From Acidimicrobiales bacterium (GTDB lineage Bacteria; Actinomycetota; Acidimicrobiia; Acidimicrobiales; Acidimicrobilacustridaceae): a DNA stretch of 8,492 nucleotides. Both the position numbers and the translations under genes were made by a program. How positions within the stretch are numbered: the stretch's first letter is position 1; the number at the start of each line of letters is the position of its first letter. Positions 1-4,716 of this stretch are shown in pieces. The stretch lies in the NCBI GenBank assembly GCA_023264135.1, contig JALQSZ010000055.1:1-8492 (forward strand), given 5' to 3'. The notes under the pieces were generated by a model. That model worked only from the letters and a program-made list of their open reading frames with translations, was not told the DNA's origin and ran no database searches.

Positions 1-540
1 GAAGATGTGTTCACGATCACTGGTCGTGGCACGGTTGTGACCGGTCGTGTGGAACAGGGCATTGTGCACACTGGTGATGAAATCGAAATCGTTGGTATTA
101 AGCCGACGCAGAAGACCACGTGTACTGGTGTTGAAATGTTCCGCAAGCTTCTTGATGAAGGTCGCGCGGGAGACAACATTGGTGCGCTTCTTCGTGGAAC
201 GAAGAAGGAAGAAGTTGAGCGTGGCCAGGTGCTTGCCAAGCCGGGTTCGATTACTCCTCATACCGAGTTCGAGGCTCAGACTTATGTTCTGACCAAGGAA
301 GAAGGCGGTCGTCATAAGCCGTTCTTCACGAACTACCGTCCGCAGTTCTATTTCCGTACGACCGATGTGACTGGTCAGATCTCGCTTCCGGCGGGTACGG
401 AAATGTGTATTCCTGGTGATAACACCGAGATGACTGTTGAGTTGATCCACCCGATCGCGATGGAAGAAGGCTTGCGCTTCGCCATTCGTGAAGGTGGCCG
501 TACCGTCGGCGCCGGCCGCGTCACCAAGATCCTTAAGTAG
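1..540 (+). CDS. tuf: Elongation factor Tu, C-terminal part (5' end outside window)
   Basis: EF-Tu is the cytoplasmic GTPase that carries aminoacyl-tRNA to the ribosomal A site. The window opens in frame 1 and shows 179 codons before TAG at 538-540. The true start lies upstream. The visible part begins at the start of domain 2 ([20 protein letters not shown]) and runs through domain 3. Recognisable conserved blocks are [71 protein letters not shown] and the terminal [10 protein letters not shown]. The GTPase domain (G1-G5 motifs) is not in the window. Length matches the last ~180 residues of a ~395-residue EF-Tu. rpmG follows after 11 bases, so the two are probably cotranscribed. Identity is certain from the family's extreme conservation. 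Confidence 0.99.
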   Translation, partial: EDVFTITGRGTVVTGRVEQGIVHTGDEIEIVGIKPTQKTTCTGVEMFRKLLDEGRAGDNIGALLRGTKKEEVERGQVLAKPGSITPHTEFEAQTYVLTKEEGGRHKPFFTNYRPQFYFRTTDVTGQISLPAGTEMCIPGDNTEMTVELIHPIAMEEGLRFAIREGGRTVGAGRVTKILK

Positions 541-551
541 GAGCAGCCGTT

Positions 552-716
552 ATGGCACGCAACGACAAGCGAATCGCTGTCACTCTGGAATGCCAGGTGT
601 GCAAGCGTCGCAACTACATCACGACAAAAAACAAGATCAACGATCGTGAGCGCATTGAACTCACGAAGTACTGCAAGTGGGATCGTGTGCACACTGCACA
701 CAAGGAGACCCGCTGA
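552..716 (+). CDS. rpmG: 50S ribosomal protein L33
   Basis: A 54-residue basic protein of the large ribosomal subunit near the E site. It starts MARNDKRIAVTLECQVCKRR and ends KYCKWDRVHTAHKETR. The NYITTKNK block, the R-IEL-KYC block and the terminal HKETR are typical of L33. AGGAG at 539-543 overlaps the tuf stop and sits 8 bases before ATG, which fixes the start and suggests coupling to tuf. The first zinc knuckle is intact (C14-x2-C17). The second keeps C41 but has Asp (C41-K-W-D44) where four-cysteine L33 proteins have a second Cys, so it is neither a full C+ nor a C- form. The gene is too short to stand out in a long-ORF search but is unambiguous by sequence. Confidence 0.96.
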   Translation: MARNDKRIAVTLECQVCKRRNYITTKNKINDRERIELTKYCKWDRVHTAHKETR

Positions 717-723
717 ACGAGCA

Positions 724-745
724 CGCCGGCGATTCATCGTCGGCG
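724..745 (+). other. Hairpin just after rpmG
   Basis: CGCCGGCGA-TTCA-TCGTCGGCG forms a 9-bp stem (one G-U pair) with a 4-base loop, 7 bases after the rpmG stop. No T-tract follows, so it is not a classical intrinsic terminator. It could end or attenuate the tuf-rpmG transcript, protect its 3' end, or be part of a sigma-gene leader. If the sigma gene starts upstream of 824 this stretch is also coding. Confidence 0.4.
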
Positions 746-762
746 CGACCGTTGCATGTTGT

Positions 763-774
763 ACCGACGTCGGT
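763..774. promoter_or_regulatory. 12-bp perfect palindrome, possible operator
   Basis: ACCGACGTCGGT is a perfect 12-bp palindrome 49 bases before the preferred sigma start at 824. Its placement between rpmG and an ECF sigma gene is what one would expect of a repressor or activator site. No matching -35/-10 pair was found beside it, and it may simply be coding sequence if the sigma protein is longer. Confidence 0.25.
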
Positions 775-823
775 GGTGGCCCCTGCGGCTGCCGCCGACG
801 TTGCGCGTTCGGGCCACAACGAA

Positions 824-1405
824 ATGGGTGCACTCGTTGCCGAAGCACGCGATGGCGATCGCGGTGCATTCGACGCACTCGTTCGTCGCACGTGGGCCGA
901 TACGTATTCGCTTGCGTTCCGCTTAACGGGCAATGCCGAAGACGCGCGCGAGGTATGTCAGGAAGCGTATTTGCGAGCGTTTCGCGGGTTGCGCCGATTC
1001 CGGGGCGATGCGCGTTTCACAACGTGGCTCTATCGAATTACCGCGAATTGCGCGTCGACACAGTTAGGCCGTCGCCGTCGTCATCGACACGAAGAACTCG
1101 GTGAAGACCTTGAACTGAATGATCTTTCACCGAGTGTTGATCCGGTGGGTCGATCGGAATCAGCAAGTTTGCGCGACGCAGTGCAACGAGCACTCGCCGC
1201 GTTGCCCCCCAAACTGCGTGCCGTTGTTGTGCTGCGAGATATTTATGACCTCTCGCACGAAGTCATCGCTGCGGAACTCGGAATTTCTGTTTCCGCCGCC
1301 AAAGTCCGATTGCATCGAGCTCGTCACCGATTGCGTGACGATGTCCTGCTGCGTTCTGAAGTTGAAGGGAGTTCCAATGACGATGTTGACCGTCCTGCCA
1401 TGTGA
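824..1405 (+). CDS. ECF-family RNA polymerase sigma factor
   Basis: A 193-residue sigma-70 family protein of ECF layout, which would direct RNA polymerase to a dedicated promoter set. Region 2 spans about residues 18-83, with the typical NAEDAREVCQEAYLRAF block followed by FRGDARFTTWLYRI. Region 4 spans about 115-172 with LPPKLRAVVVLRDIYDLS and the helix-turn-helix VIAAELGISVSAAKVRLHRA. There is no region 3 or region 1.1. ATG 824 is chosen because it gives the usual ECF N-terminus (ALVAEARDGDRGAFDALV), but it has no clear ribosome binding site. The frame stays open upstream to 677 through a low-complexity Ala/Ser stretch; GTG 773/776, or CTG 713 behind AAGGAG at 702-707, are alternatives. It overlaps the anti-sigma-like gene by 29 bases, the normal mark of a sigma/anti-sigma pair. 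The regulon is unknown. Confidence 0.9.
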   Translation: MGALVAEARDGDRGAFDALVRRTWADTYSLAFRLTGNAEDAREVCQEAYLRAFRGLRRFRGDARFTTWLYRITANCASTQLGRRRRHRHEELGEDLELNDLSPSVDPVGRSESASLRDAVQRALAALPPKLRAVVVLRDIYDLSHEVIAAELGISVSAAKVRLHRARHRLRDDVLLRSEVEGSSNDDVDRPAM

Positions 1406-1739
1406 TCGTTTGGCCGAGGTCATGCCCGATCTTCTCGACGACCCAGAACTGTTGTCGCCGACCGACGCCGCCCATGTTTCTCAGTGCCTTCGATGCCAGG
1501 CCGAAATGGCCCGATTCCGTCGACTCCGCCGGATGCTGTTGAACCTTCGCGAACAGCCCATTGCGGCTGACCCCGAGCTGCTCGAGGAGATCCTCGCCGG
1601 GCTCGATTCGGCCGCCGAACGCCGGGCACGTCACCGGATTGCGGGTCGTCGGGCCGCTTCCATCATGGGTTTGGCCGCTGCGACCGCCGCCGGGGTGGGT
1701 GGCGTCTTGGTGCTGGCCACTCGCCGCCGTTCGGCCTGA
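1377..1739 (+). CDS. Zinc-finger (ZAS-type) anti-sigma-like membrane protein
   Basis: A 120-residue protein probably holding the upstream sigma factor inactive at the inner membrane. The N-terminal part has C9 and an H33-x3-C37-x2-C40 motif, the signature of zinc-associated anti-sigma (ZAS) domains. The middle is helical and charged (RFRRLRRMLLNLRE, then ELLEEILAGLDSAAERRARH). A hydrophobic Ala/Gly-rich segment at about 94-114 is a likely membrane span, ending in RRRSA. ATG 1377 lies 5 bases after AAGGGAG (1365-1371) and inside the sigma gene, so translation is probably coupled. Only about six residues follow the membrane segment, so there is no extracytoplasmic sensor domain of the usual kind. 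The ZAS motif and gene pairing support the call; binding to the sigma factor is inferred. It could instead be an orphan regulatory membrane protein. Confidence 0.75.
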   Translation: MTMLTVLPCDRLAEVMPDLLDDPELLSPTDAAHVSQCLRCQAEMARFRRLRRMLLNLREQPIAADPELLEEILAGLDSAAERRARHRIAGRRAASIMGLAAATAAGVGGVLVLATRRRSA

Positions 1740-1759
1740 GGTTCACGAGGCCAGAAAAA

Positions 1760-1777
1760 TCCCGGTTCGCAACGGGA
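1760..1777 (-). terminator. Weak terminator-like hairpin between anti-sigma gene and tRNA
   Basis: TCCCG-GTT-CGC-AAC-GGGA forms a 7-bp stem with one bulged G. On the plus strand it is preceded by AAAAA (1755-1759) and followed by G-rich sequence, so only minus-strand transcription would see a hairpin followed by ATTTTT. No minus-strand gene is apparent. It may instead end the sigma/anti-sigma transcript without a U-tract. Confidence 0.25.
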
Positions 1778-1796
1778 GGGGGAGGGGGCCTAGTCT
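1766..1796 (+). promoter_or_regulatory. Candidate promoter for tRNA-Trp-secE-nusG
   Basis: A -10 like TAGTCT at 1791-1796 follows a G-rich run, with TTCGCA at 1766-1771 as a weak -35 (19-base spacer). The -10 resembles those proposed before rpoB (TAGGTT, TAGAGT). Transcription would begin near 1803, about 65 bases before the tRNA. The -35 is poor, so the assignment rests mainly on position and the -10 form. Confidence 0.4.
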
Positions 1797-1819
1797 CTTC
1801 CACCCGGACCTGCAGGGGT

Positions 1820-1840
1820 CTAGCCGAACGCGTCGGCTGG
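1820..1840 (+). other. Hairpin in the tRNA-Trp leader
   Basis: CTAGCCGA-ACGCG-TCGGCTGG gives an 8-bp stem including one G-U pair, with a 5-base loop, about 29 bases before the tRNA. It may be processed off as the tRNA 5' leader. No T-tract follows. Confidence 0.3.
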
Positions 1841-1868
1841 TACCCTTCCAAGCCCGGCGTAGTGCCCT

Positions 1869-1941
1869 AGGGCAGTAGCTCAATTGGTAGAGCACCGGTC
1901 TCCAACACCGACGGTTGGGGGTTCAAGTCCCTCCTGCCCTG
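1869..1941 (+). tRNA. trnW: tRNA-Trp (anticodon CCA)
   Basis: A full cloverleaf can be drawn. The acceptor AGGGCAG (1869-1875) pairs perfectly with CTGCCCT (1934-1940). The D arm is GCTC/GAGC, the anticodon loop CTCCAAC has CCA at 1902-1904 with T33 and A37, the variable loop has 5 bases, and the T arm is GGGGG/CCCTC with loop TTCAAGT. The discriminator is G (1941), as in bacterial tRNA-Trp. No CCA end is encoded, so nucleotidyltransferase must add it. The top pair of the anticodon stem is a C27-A43 mismatch (1895 and 1911). tRNA-Trp directly before secE is a known actinobacterial arrangement. Confidence 0.96.
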
Positions 1942-1991
1942 CTCGAAAGAACCGCGTTGCAGTTGACGCGAAACGTAATGGAAGTGTCTCG

Positions 1992-2285
1992 ATGGCTCTC
2001 AACAGAGAACAAAAGCGGATGTTGCAGCGTCAGGGCGAACTTGGCCCCGATGGCGAACCCGTTCGCGCCCGTCGAGGAACGCAACAACGCGCGAAGGAAC
2101 GCACCGGCCCCGTCGAGTTCGCTCGTGAGGTTCGGTCCGAACTGCGCAAGGTCGCCTGGCCCACTCGGTCAGAGACCATCAACTACTCCATCATCACCAT
2201 CGTCACCCTCATCTTTTTCACGCTGTTGATCTTCGGGATCGACTGGGTGTTCTCTGAGGCCGTACTGAAACTGTTCAACGCCTGA
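1992..2285 (+). CDS. secE: Preprotein translocase subunit SecE
   Basis: A 97-residue single-span SecE, which clamps the SecY channel in the cytoplasmic membrane and is needed for Sec-dependent export and membrane insertion. The N-terminal 40 residues are charged and probably cytoplasmic. The conserved amphipathic segment [19 protein letters not shown] covers about residues 43-61, with the family hallmark KVAWPTR at 53-59. One membrane helix follows at about 66-88 ([17 protein letters not shown]). Length fits the one-helix type of Gram-positive bacteria rather than the three-helix E. coli type. ATG 1992 is preceded by GGAAG (1980-1984) at 7 bases. Earlier in-frame starts would run into the tRNA and are rejected. 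The stop overlaps the nusG start (TGATG), so translation is probably coupled. Confidence 0.95.
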   Translation: MALNREQKRMLQRQGELGPDGEPVRARRGTQQRAKERTGPVEFAREVRSELRKVAWPTRSETINYSIITIVTLIFFTLLIFGIDWVFSEAVLKLFNA

Positions 2286-3031
2286 TGACCATGAATGACG
2301 ACACCGAATTTTCAAATGACGCAGCCGATGCGTCTGCCTCCGACGTGATTGTTGAAGAAATCATTGAGGAAATCGACGTTGTCGTCGATGACGCAGGCGA
2401 TGTTGAAGTGATCGACACAGAGATCGACGTCATCGACACCGACGAACTGCTCGAGCAAGCACGTCCGCGTGCGCAAAGCCCGTTCGATCGTCCCGGTCGT
2501 TGGTACGTCGTGCATACGCAGTCGGGTTACGAGAAGAAGGTCAAGCAAAACCTCGAAGCTCGTACACAGTCGATGAACATGGAAGACAGCATTCATGAAT
2601 GCGTCATTCCCATGGAAGACGTTGTCGAATTCAAGAACGGTAAGAAGCAGATCGTTCAGAAGAAGGTCTTCCCGGGTTACCTCCTTGTTCGTTGCGACAT
2701 GACCGACGACTCTTGGTACGTCATTCGCAACACACCAGGCATCACCGGTTTCGTTGGTCAAGGAGCAAAGCCATCGCCGCTTCCGCGTCGCGATGTCGAG
2801 AACTTCCTCACCGTTCCGGATGAAACCGAAGAAGTCACCACCAAGCGCGGCAAGCCCCGCCTCGAGTACGAGCAGGGCGAAACCGTTCGGGTCAAGGAAG
2901 GCCCCTTCGCCGACTTCTCCGGCGAGATCGTCGAAATCAACGAGGATCAGCTCAAGGTCAAGGTGTTGGTCAACATCTTCGGTCGCGAGACTCCCGTCGA
3001 ACTCGAGTTCTCACAGGTCGCAAAGCTGTAG
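2285..3031 (+). CDS. nusG: Transcription termination/antitermination factor NusG
   Basis: NusG binds RNA polymerase, affects pausing and termination, and can link polymerase to the ribosome. This 248-residue protein has an acidic, low-complexity N-terminal extension (about 1-70, with many Asp, Glu, Ile and Val), then the NGN domain (about 71-175: [44 protein letters not shown]) and a C-terminal KOW domain (about 195-248: [32 protein letters not shown]). The E. coli protein is about 180 residues, so the extra length is the extension, as in many actinobacteria. The start at 2285 overlaps the secE stop; ATG 2291 would remove only two residues, and neither has a clear ribosome binding site, which fits coupled translation. 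Confidence 0.97.
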   Translation: MTMNDDTEFSNDAADASASDVIVEEIIEEIDVVVDDAGDVEVIDTEIDVIDTDELLEQARPRAQSPFDRPGRWYVVHTQSGYEKKVKQNLEARTQSMNMEDSIHECVIPMEDVVEFKNGKKQIVQKKVFPGYLLVRCDMTDDSWYVIRNTPGITGFVGQGAKPSPLPRRDVENFLTVPDETEEVTTKRGKPRLEYEQGETVRVKEGPFADFSGEIVEINEDQLKVKVLVNIFGRETPVELEFSQVAKL

Positions 3032-3138
3032 GAATCACCGGCATTTGCCGGAGGAATTGTCAGAGACGGCTCCGAGCCGTCAGAATCTCCCGCCGCCCGA
3101 TGGGCGCAGGAACGAAAGAAAAGAAGCGAGTCGCAATC
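3032..3138 (+). promoter_or_regulatory. Structured nusG-rplK spacer; possible promoter and L1 control site
   Basis: Three hairpins lie in this 107-base gap: CCGGC-ATTT-GCCGG (3038-3051), GACGGCT-CCG-AGCCGTC (3065-3081, 7 bp) and CGCCC-GAT-GGGCG (3094-3106). The gap could hold the L1-binding site that autoregulates L11-L1 operons in other bacteria, though I could not match that motif base by base. A promoter-like pair, TTGTCA (3057-3062) and CAGAAT (3081-3086) with an 18-base spacer, encloses the second hairpin. Only a weak purine-rich stretch precedes the rplK ATG. Confidence 0.4.
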
Positions 3139-3564
3139 ATGGCCAAGAAGAAGGTTTCGGCCGTCGTGAAAATCCAGATCCCTGCTGGTGGAGCCAACCC
3201 GGCCCCGCCCGTTGGTACCGCGCTCGGCCCGCACGGCGTCGCGATCATGGATTTCTGCAAGGAATACAACGCAAAGACGGAAGCGCAGAAGGGCACCATC
3301 GTGCCCGTCGAGATCACGATCTTCGAAGATCGCAGCTTCACCTTCATTCTCAAGACCCCGCCGACCTCGGTGCTGATCAAGCAAGCCGCTGGTCTTCCGA
3401 AGGGCTCGCAGACTCCGTCGAAGGCTGTCGCCGGTTCCATCACCGACGCGCAGGTCACCGAGATCGCTCAGATCAAGATGCCTGATCTCAATGCCAATGA
3501 CATCGAGGCCGCTCGCCTCCAGGTCGCCGGCACCGCCCGTTCCATGGGCATCGAAGTTCGCTGA
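3139..3564 (+). CDS. rplK: 50S ribosomal protein L11
   Basis: L11 forms the GTPase-associated centre with 23S rRNA helices 43-44 at the base of the stalk and is needed for RelA-mediated stringent signalling. The protein is 141 residues, the usual length. The N-terminal domain shows [20 protein letters not shown] and [10 protein letters not shown]. The RNA-binding C-terminal domain shows [20 protein letters not shown] and the L11 signature [15 protein letters not shown] near the end. ATG 3139 is chosen because [13 protein letters not shown] matches the family start; the in-frame ATG at 3100 would add 13 lysine-rich residues without a ribosome binding site. Thr27 occupies the position of E. coli Pro26, in the thiostrepton-contact loop. 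It is followed by a structured gap and rplA. Confidence 0.98.
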   Translation: MAKKKVSAVVKIQIPAGGANPAPPVGTALGPHGVAIMDFCKEYNAKTEAQKGTIVPVEITIFEDRSFTFILKTPPTSVLIKQAAGLPKGSQTPSKAVAGSITDAQVTEIAQIKMPDLNANDIEAARLQVAGTARSMGIEVR

Positions 3565-3673
3565 GTTTTTGATCGCAGTACCGGTTCGCACCTGCGAACC
3601 CGCCATGCCGAGGACAACCTCGCCCGGCAGGTGAATCGTTTGCACGAAAAGTGCCCGACCCGAGGGAGCCGAA
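3565..3673 (+). other. Structured rplK-rplA spacer
   Basis: This 109-base gap opens with GTTTTT straight after the rplK stop. It then holds GGTTCGC-ACCT-GCGAACC (3583-3600 with flanking A/T pair), a bulged stem TGCC-GAGG-ACAA-CCTC-(GCCC)-GGCA (3606-3629) and GCAC-GAAAA-GTGC (3642-3654). The two-helix form with a one-sided bulge recalls ribosomal-protein binding sites, but no protein can be assigned. GAGGGAG (3662-3668), 5 bases before ATG 3674, is the rplA ribosome binding site. Confidence 0.4.
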
Positions 3674-4381
3674 ATGGCACAGCACGGTAAGAAGTACAAC
3701 GCAGCAGCATCCAGTTTCGATCGGGCCGCTCAGCACGGTTCGACCGAAGCCGTCACCAAGGTGAAGACAATGGCGTCGGCCAAGTTCGACGAAACCGTTG
3801 AACTGTCGGTGCGTCTGGGCGTTGATCCCCGTAAGGCCGACCAGATGGTTCGTGGCACCGTTGCCCTTCCGTCCGGTACCGGCACCGATGTTCGTATCGC
3901 CGTGTTTGCCGCCGGCGATGCCGCGCAAGCCGCTCGCGATGCTGGCGCCGAATTTGTTGGCGCCGACGATCTGCTCGCGCAGGTCGAAGGCGGAATGATG
4001 GATTTCGATCTCGTCATCGCCACCCCTGATCTCATGCCCCAGGTTGGCAAGCTCGGCCGTCAGCTCGGCCCGCGTGGTCTTATGCCCAACCCGAAGACCG
4101 GCACCGTCACCCCCGATGTTGGCAAGGCTGTTGCCGACTTCAAGGGCGGCAAGGTCGAATACCGCACCGACCGTCAGGGCAACGTTCATGTCCCGATCGG
4201 CAAGGTGTCGTTTGAGGTTCCCGCCCTTGTGGCCAACCTCCGTGCCGTGCTTGAAGAGCTCGAGAAGGCCAAGCCTTCTTCGGCCAAGGGTCGCTATTTC
4301 AAGAAGGTCTCGCTGTCATCGACCATGGGCCCGGGCGTCAAGATCGACCCCCAGCGCATGCTCGTTCTCGAAGAGGCCTGA
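3674..4381 (+). CDS. rplA: 50S ribosomal protein L1
   Basis: L1 forms the mobile arm beside the E site that helps release deacylated tRNA, and in many bacteria it represses its own L11-L1 mRNA. The 235-residue length is normal. Conserved blocks include GKKYNAA (start), [20 protein letters not shown] (about 42-61), the central domain with [20 protein letters not shown] (116-135) and [11 protein letters not shown] (the L1 signature region), and the RNA-binding half [20 protein letters not shown]. The C-terminus [11 protein letters not shown] is typical. ATG 3674 has a good ribosome binding site (GAGGGAG, 5-base spacing). The stop at 4379 is followed immediately by a T-run, as is the rplK stop. 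Confidence 0.98.
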   Translation: MAQHGKKYNAAASSFDRAAQHGSTEAVTKVKTMASAKFDETVELSVRLGVDPRKADQMVRGTVALPSGTGTDVRIAVFAAGDAAQAARDAGAEFVGADDLLAQVEGGMMDFDLVIATPDLMPQVGKLGRQLGPRGLMPNPKTGTVTPDVGKAVADFKGGKVEYRTDRQGNVHVPIGKVSFEVPALVANLRAVLEELEKAKPSSAKGRYFKKVSLSSTMGPGVKIDPQRMLVLEEA

Positions 4382-4392
4382 GTTTTTTCGTA

Positions 4393-4412
4393 GTCGTTTC
4401 AAGGTCGTTTCA
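4393..4412. repeat. Helically phased 9-bp direct repeat
   Basis: GTCGTTTCA occurs at 4393-4401 and again at 4404-4412, with an 11-bp start-to-start distance, about one helical turn. It lies between the rplA stop and the inverted repeat that opens the rplJ leader. Such spacing fits a protein-binding site, but no regulator can be named. Confidence 0.4.
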
Positions 4413-4456
4413 CTGTTGTGGCGGGCTGGCTCCCGGGTTGAGTCCGCCACTACAGT
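4412..4456 (+). other. Long inverted repeat at the head of the rplJ leader
   Basis: ACTGTTGTGGCGG (4412-4424) and CCGCCACTACAGT (4444-4456) pair over 12 of 13 positions around a 19-base loop that can pair further (CTC/GAG). It is one of the strongest structures in the window. No T-tract follows, so it is probably a leader RNA domain, a processing signal or a DNA site rather than a terminator. Confidence 0.55.
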
Positions 4457-4489
4457 TCGCAGTCAACTGAATCCGCTCGCCGCAGACAT

Positions 4490-4716
4490 CCGGTGCCCTT
4501 CGGGGTGTAACAGGTTCCTCGGAACCCACCTGACGAGGTGAACCTCCCGAATCTCGGGGCGTTCTCGCGCTACGCGGCGGACGCCCCGTTGTGTTTTTTG
4601 CAACGAGGCAACCCGGTGTCGAGTCGTTCTTCGGAACTGTTCGACACCAGCCCAGCGGGGATCCGGTGCAGCGCACTGGTGAACCGGAAGAGACACACCA
4701 GATGAGAGGAGGTGCG
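4490..4716 (+). ncRNA. Ribosomal protein L10 leader-like regulatory RNA
   Basis: Position directly before rplJ and dense structure support an L10 leader, the cis element by which L10 or L10(L12)4 represses rplJL. In the likely core, AGGTT (4512-4516) can pair with AACCT (4541-4545), enclosing hairpin CACCT-GACG-AGGTG (4527-4540) and a one-sided internal loop. An alternative hairpin GGTTC-CTCG-GAACC (4513-4526) competes with it. Further down are a terminator (separate entry), a long UUCG-capped hairpin with GGTGTCGA/TCGACACC arms (4615-4648) and CCGGTGC-AGC-GCACTGG (4663-4679). A strong ribosome binding site, AGGAGG (4707-4712), ends the leader 4 bases before ATG. The Rfam match was not tested. 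Confidence 0.65.
4555..4599 (+). terminator. Intrinsic terminator (attenuator) inside the rplJ leader
   Basis: CGGGGCGT (4555-4562) pairs perfectly with ACGCCCCG (4581-4588). The interior adds CGCG-CTA-CGCG (4566-4576), and the stem is followed by a T-rich tail with six T at 4594-4599. It lies 118 bases before rplJ, so it would act as an attenuator. An upstream hairpin, CCCGA-ATC-TCGGG (4546-4558), takes the first bases of its 5' arm and could act as antiterminator. Transcription attenuation by the L10 complex at an rplJ leader is known in Bacillus subtilis. Confidence 0.75.

Noticed and set aside
646..1104. Alternative plus-strand frame over the sigma gene (152 codons)
   Set aside because: Arg/Cys-rich translation with no domain; the sigma region 2 sequence in the other frame is clear.
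1561..1878. Plus-strand open frame from the anti-sigma gene to the tRNA (105 codons)
   Set aside because: It overlaps the ZAS gene out of frame and ends inside the tRNA; composition is Arg/Pro/Gly-rich noise.
1884..1991. N-terminal extension of SecE back to 1884
   Set aside because: The extra codons lie inside the tRNA-Trp gene; ATG 1992 gives the normal SecE start.
3100..3138. Upstream ATG for L11
   Set aside because: It would add 13 residues before the family start MAKKK and has no ribosome binding site.
2754..3485. Plus-strand open frame bridging nusG and rplK (243 codons)
   Set aside because: It runs out of frame through the ends of two certain genes and translates to a Ser/Arg/Pro-rich product without family features.
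3488..4189. Long minus-strand open frame opposite rplA (233 codons)
   Set aside because: It is a shadow of rplA in codon-biased DNA; its translation is Gly/Ala/His-rich with no recognisable domain, and L1 on the plus strand is unambiguous.
4594..4599. Terminator at 4555-4599 read as the end of the rplK-rplA operon only
   Set aside because: It lies 170 bases past rplA and inside the structured rplJ leader with an overlapping competing hairpin, so attenuation fits better than a plain operon end, although both may apply.
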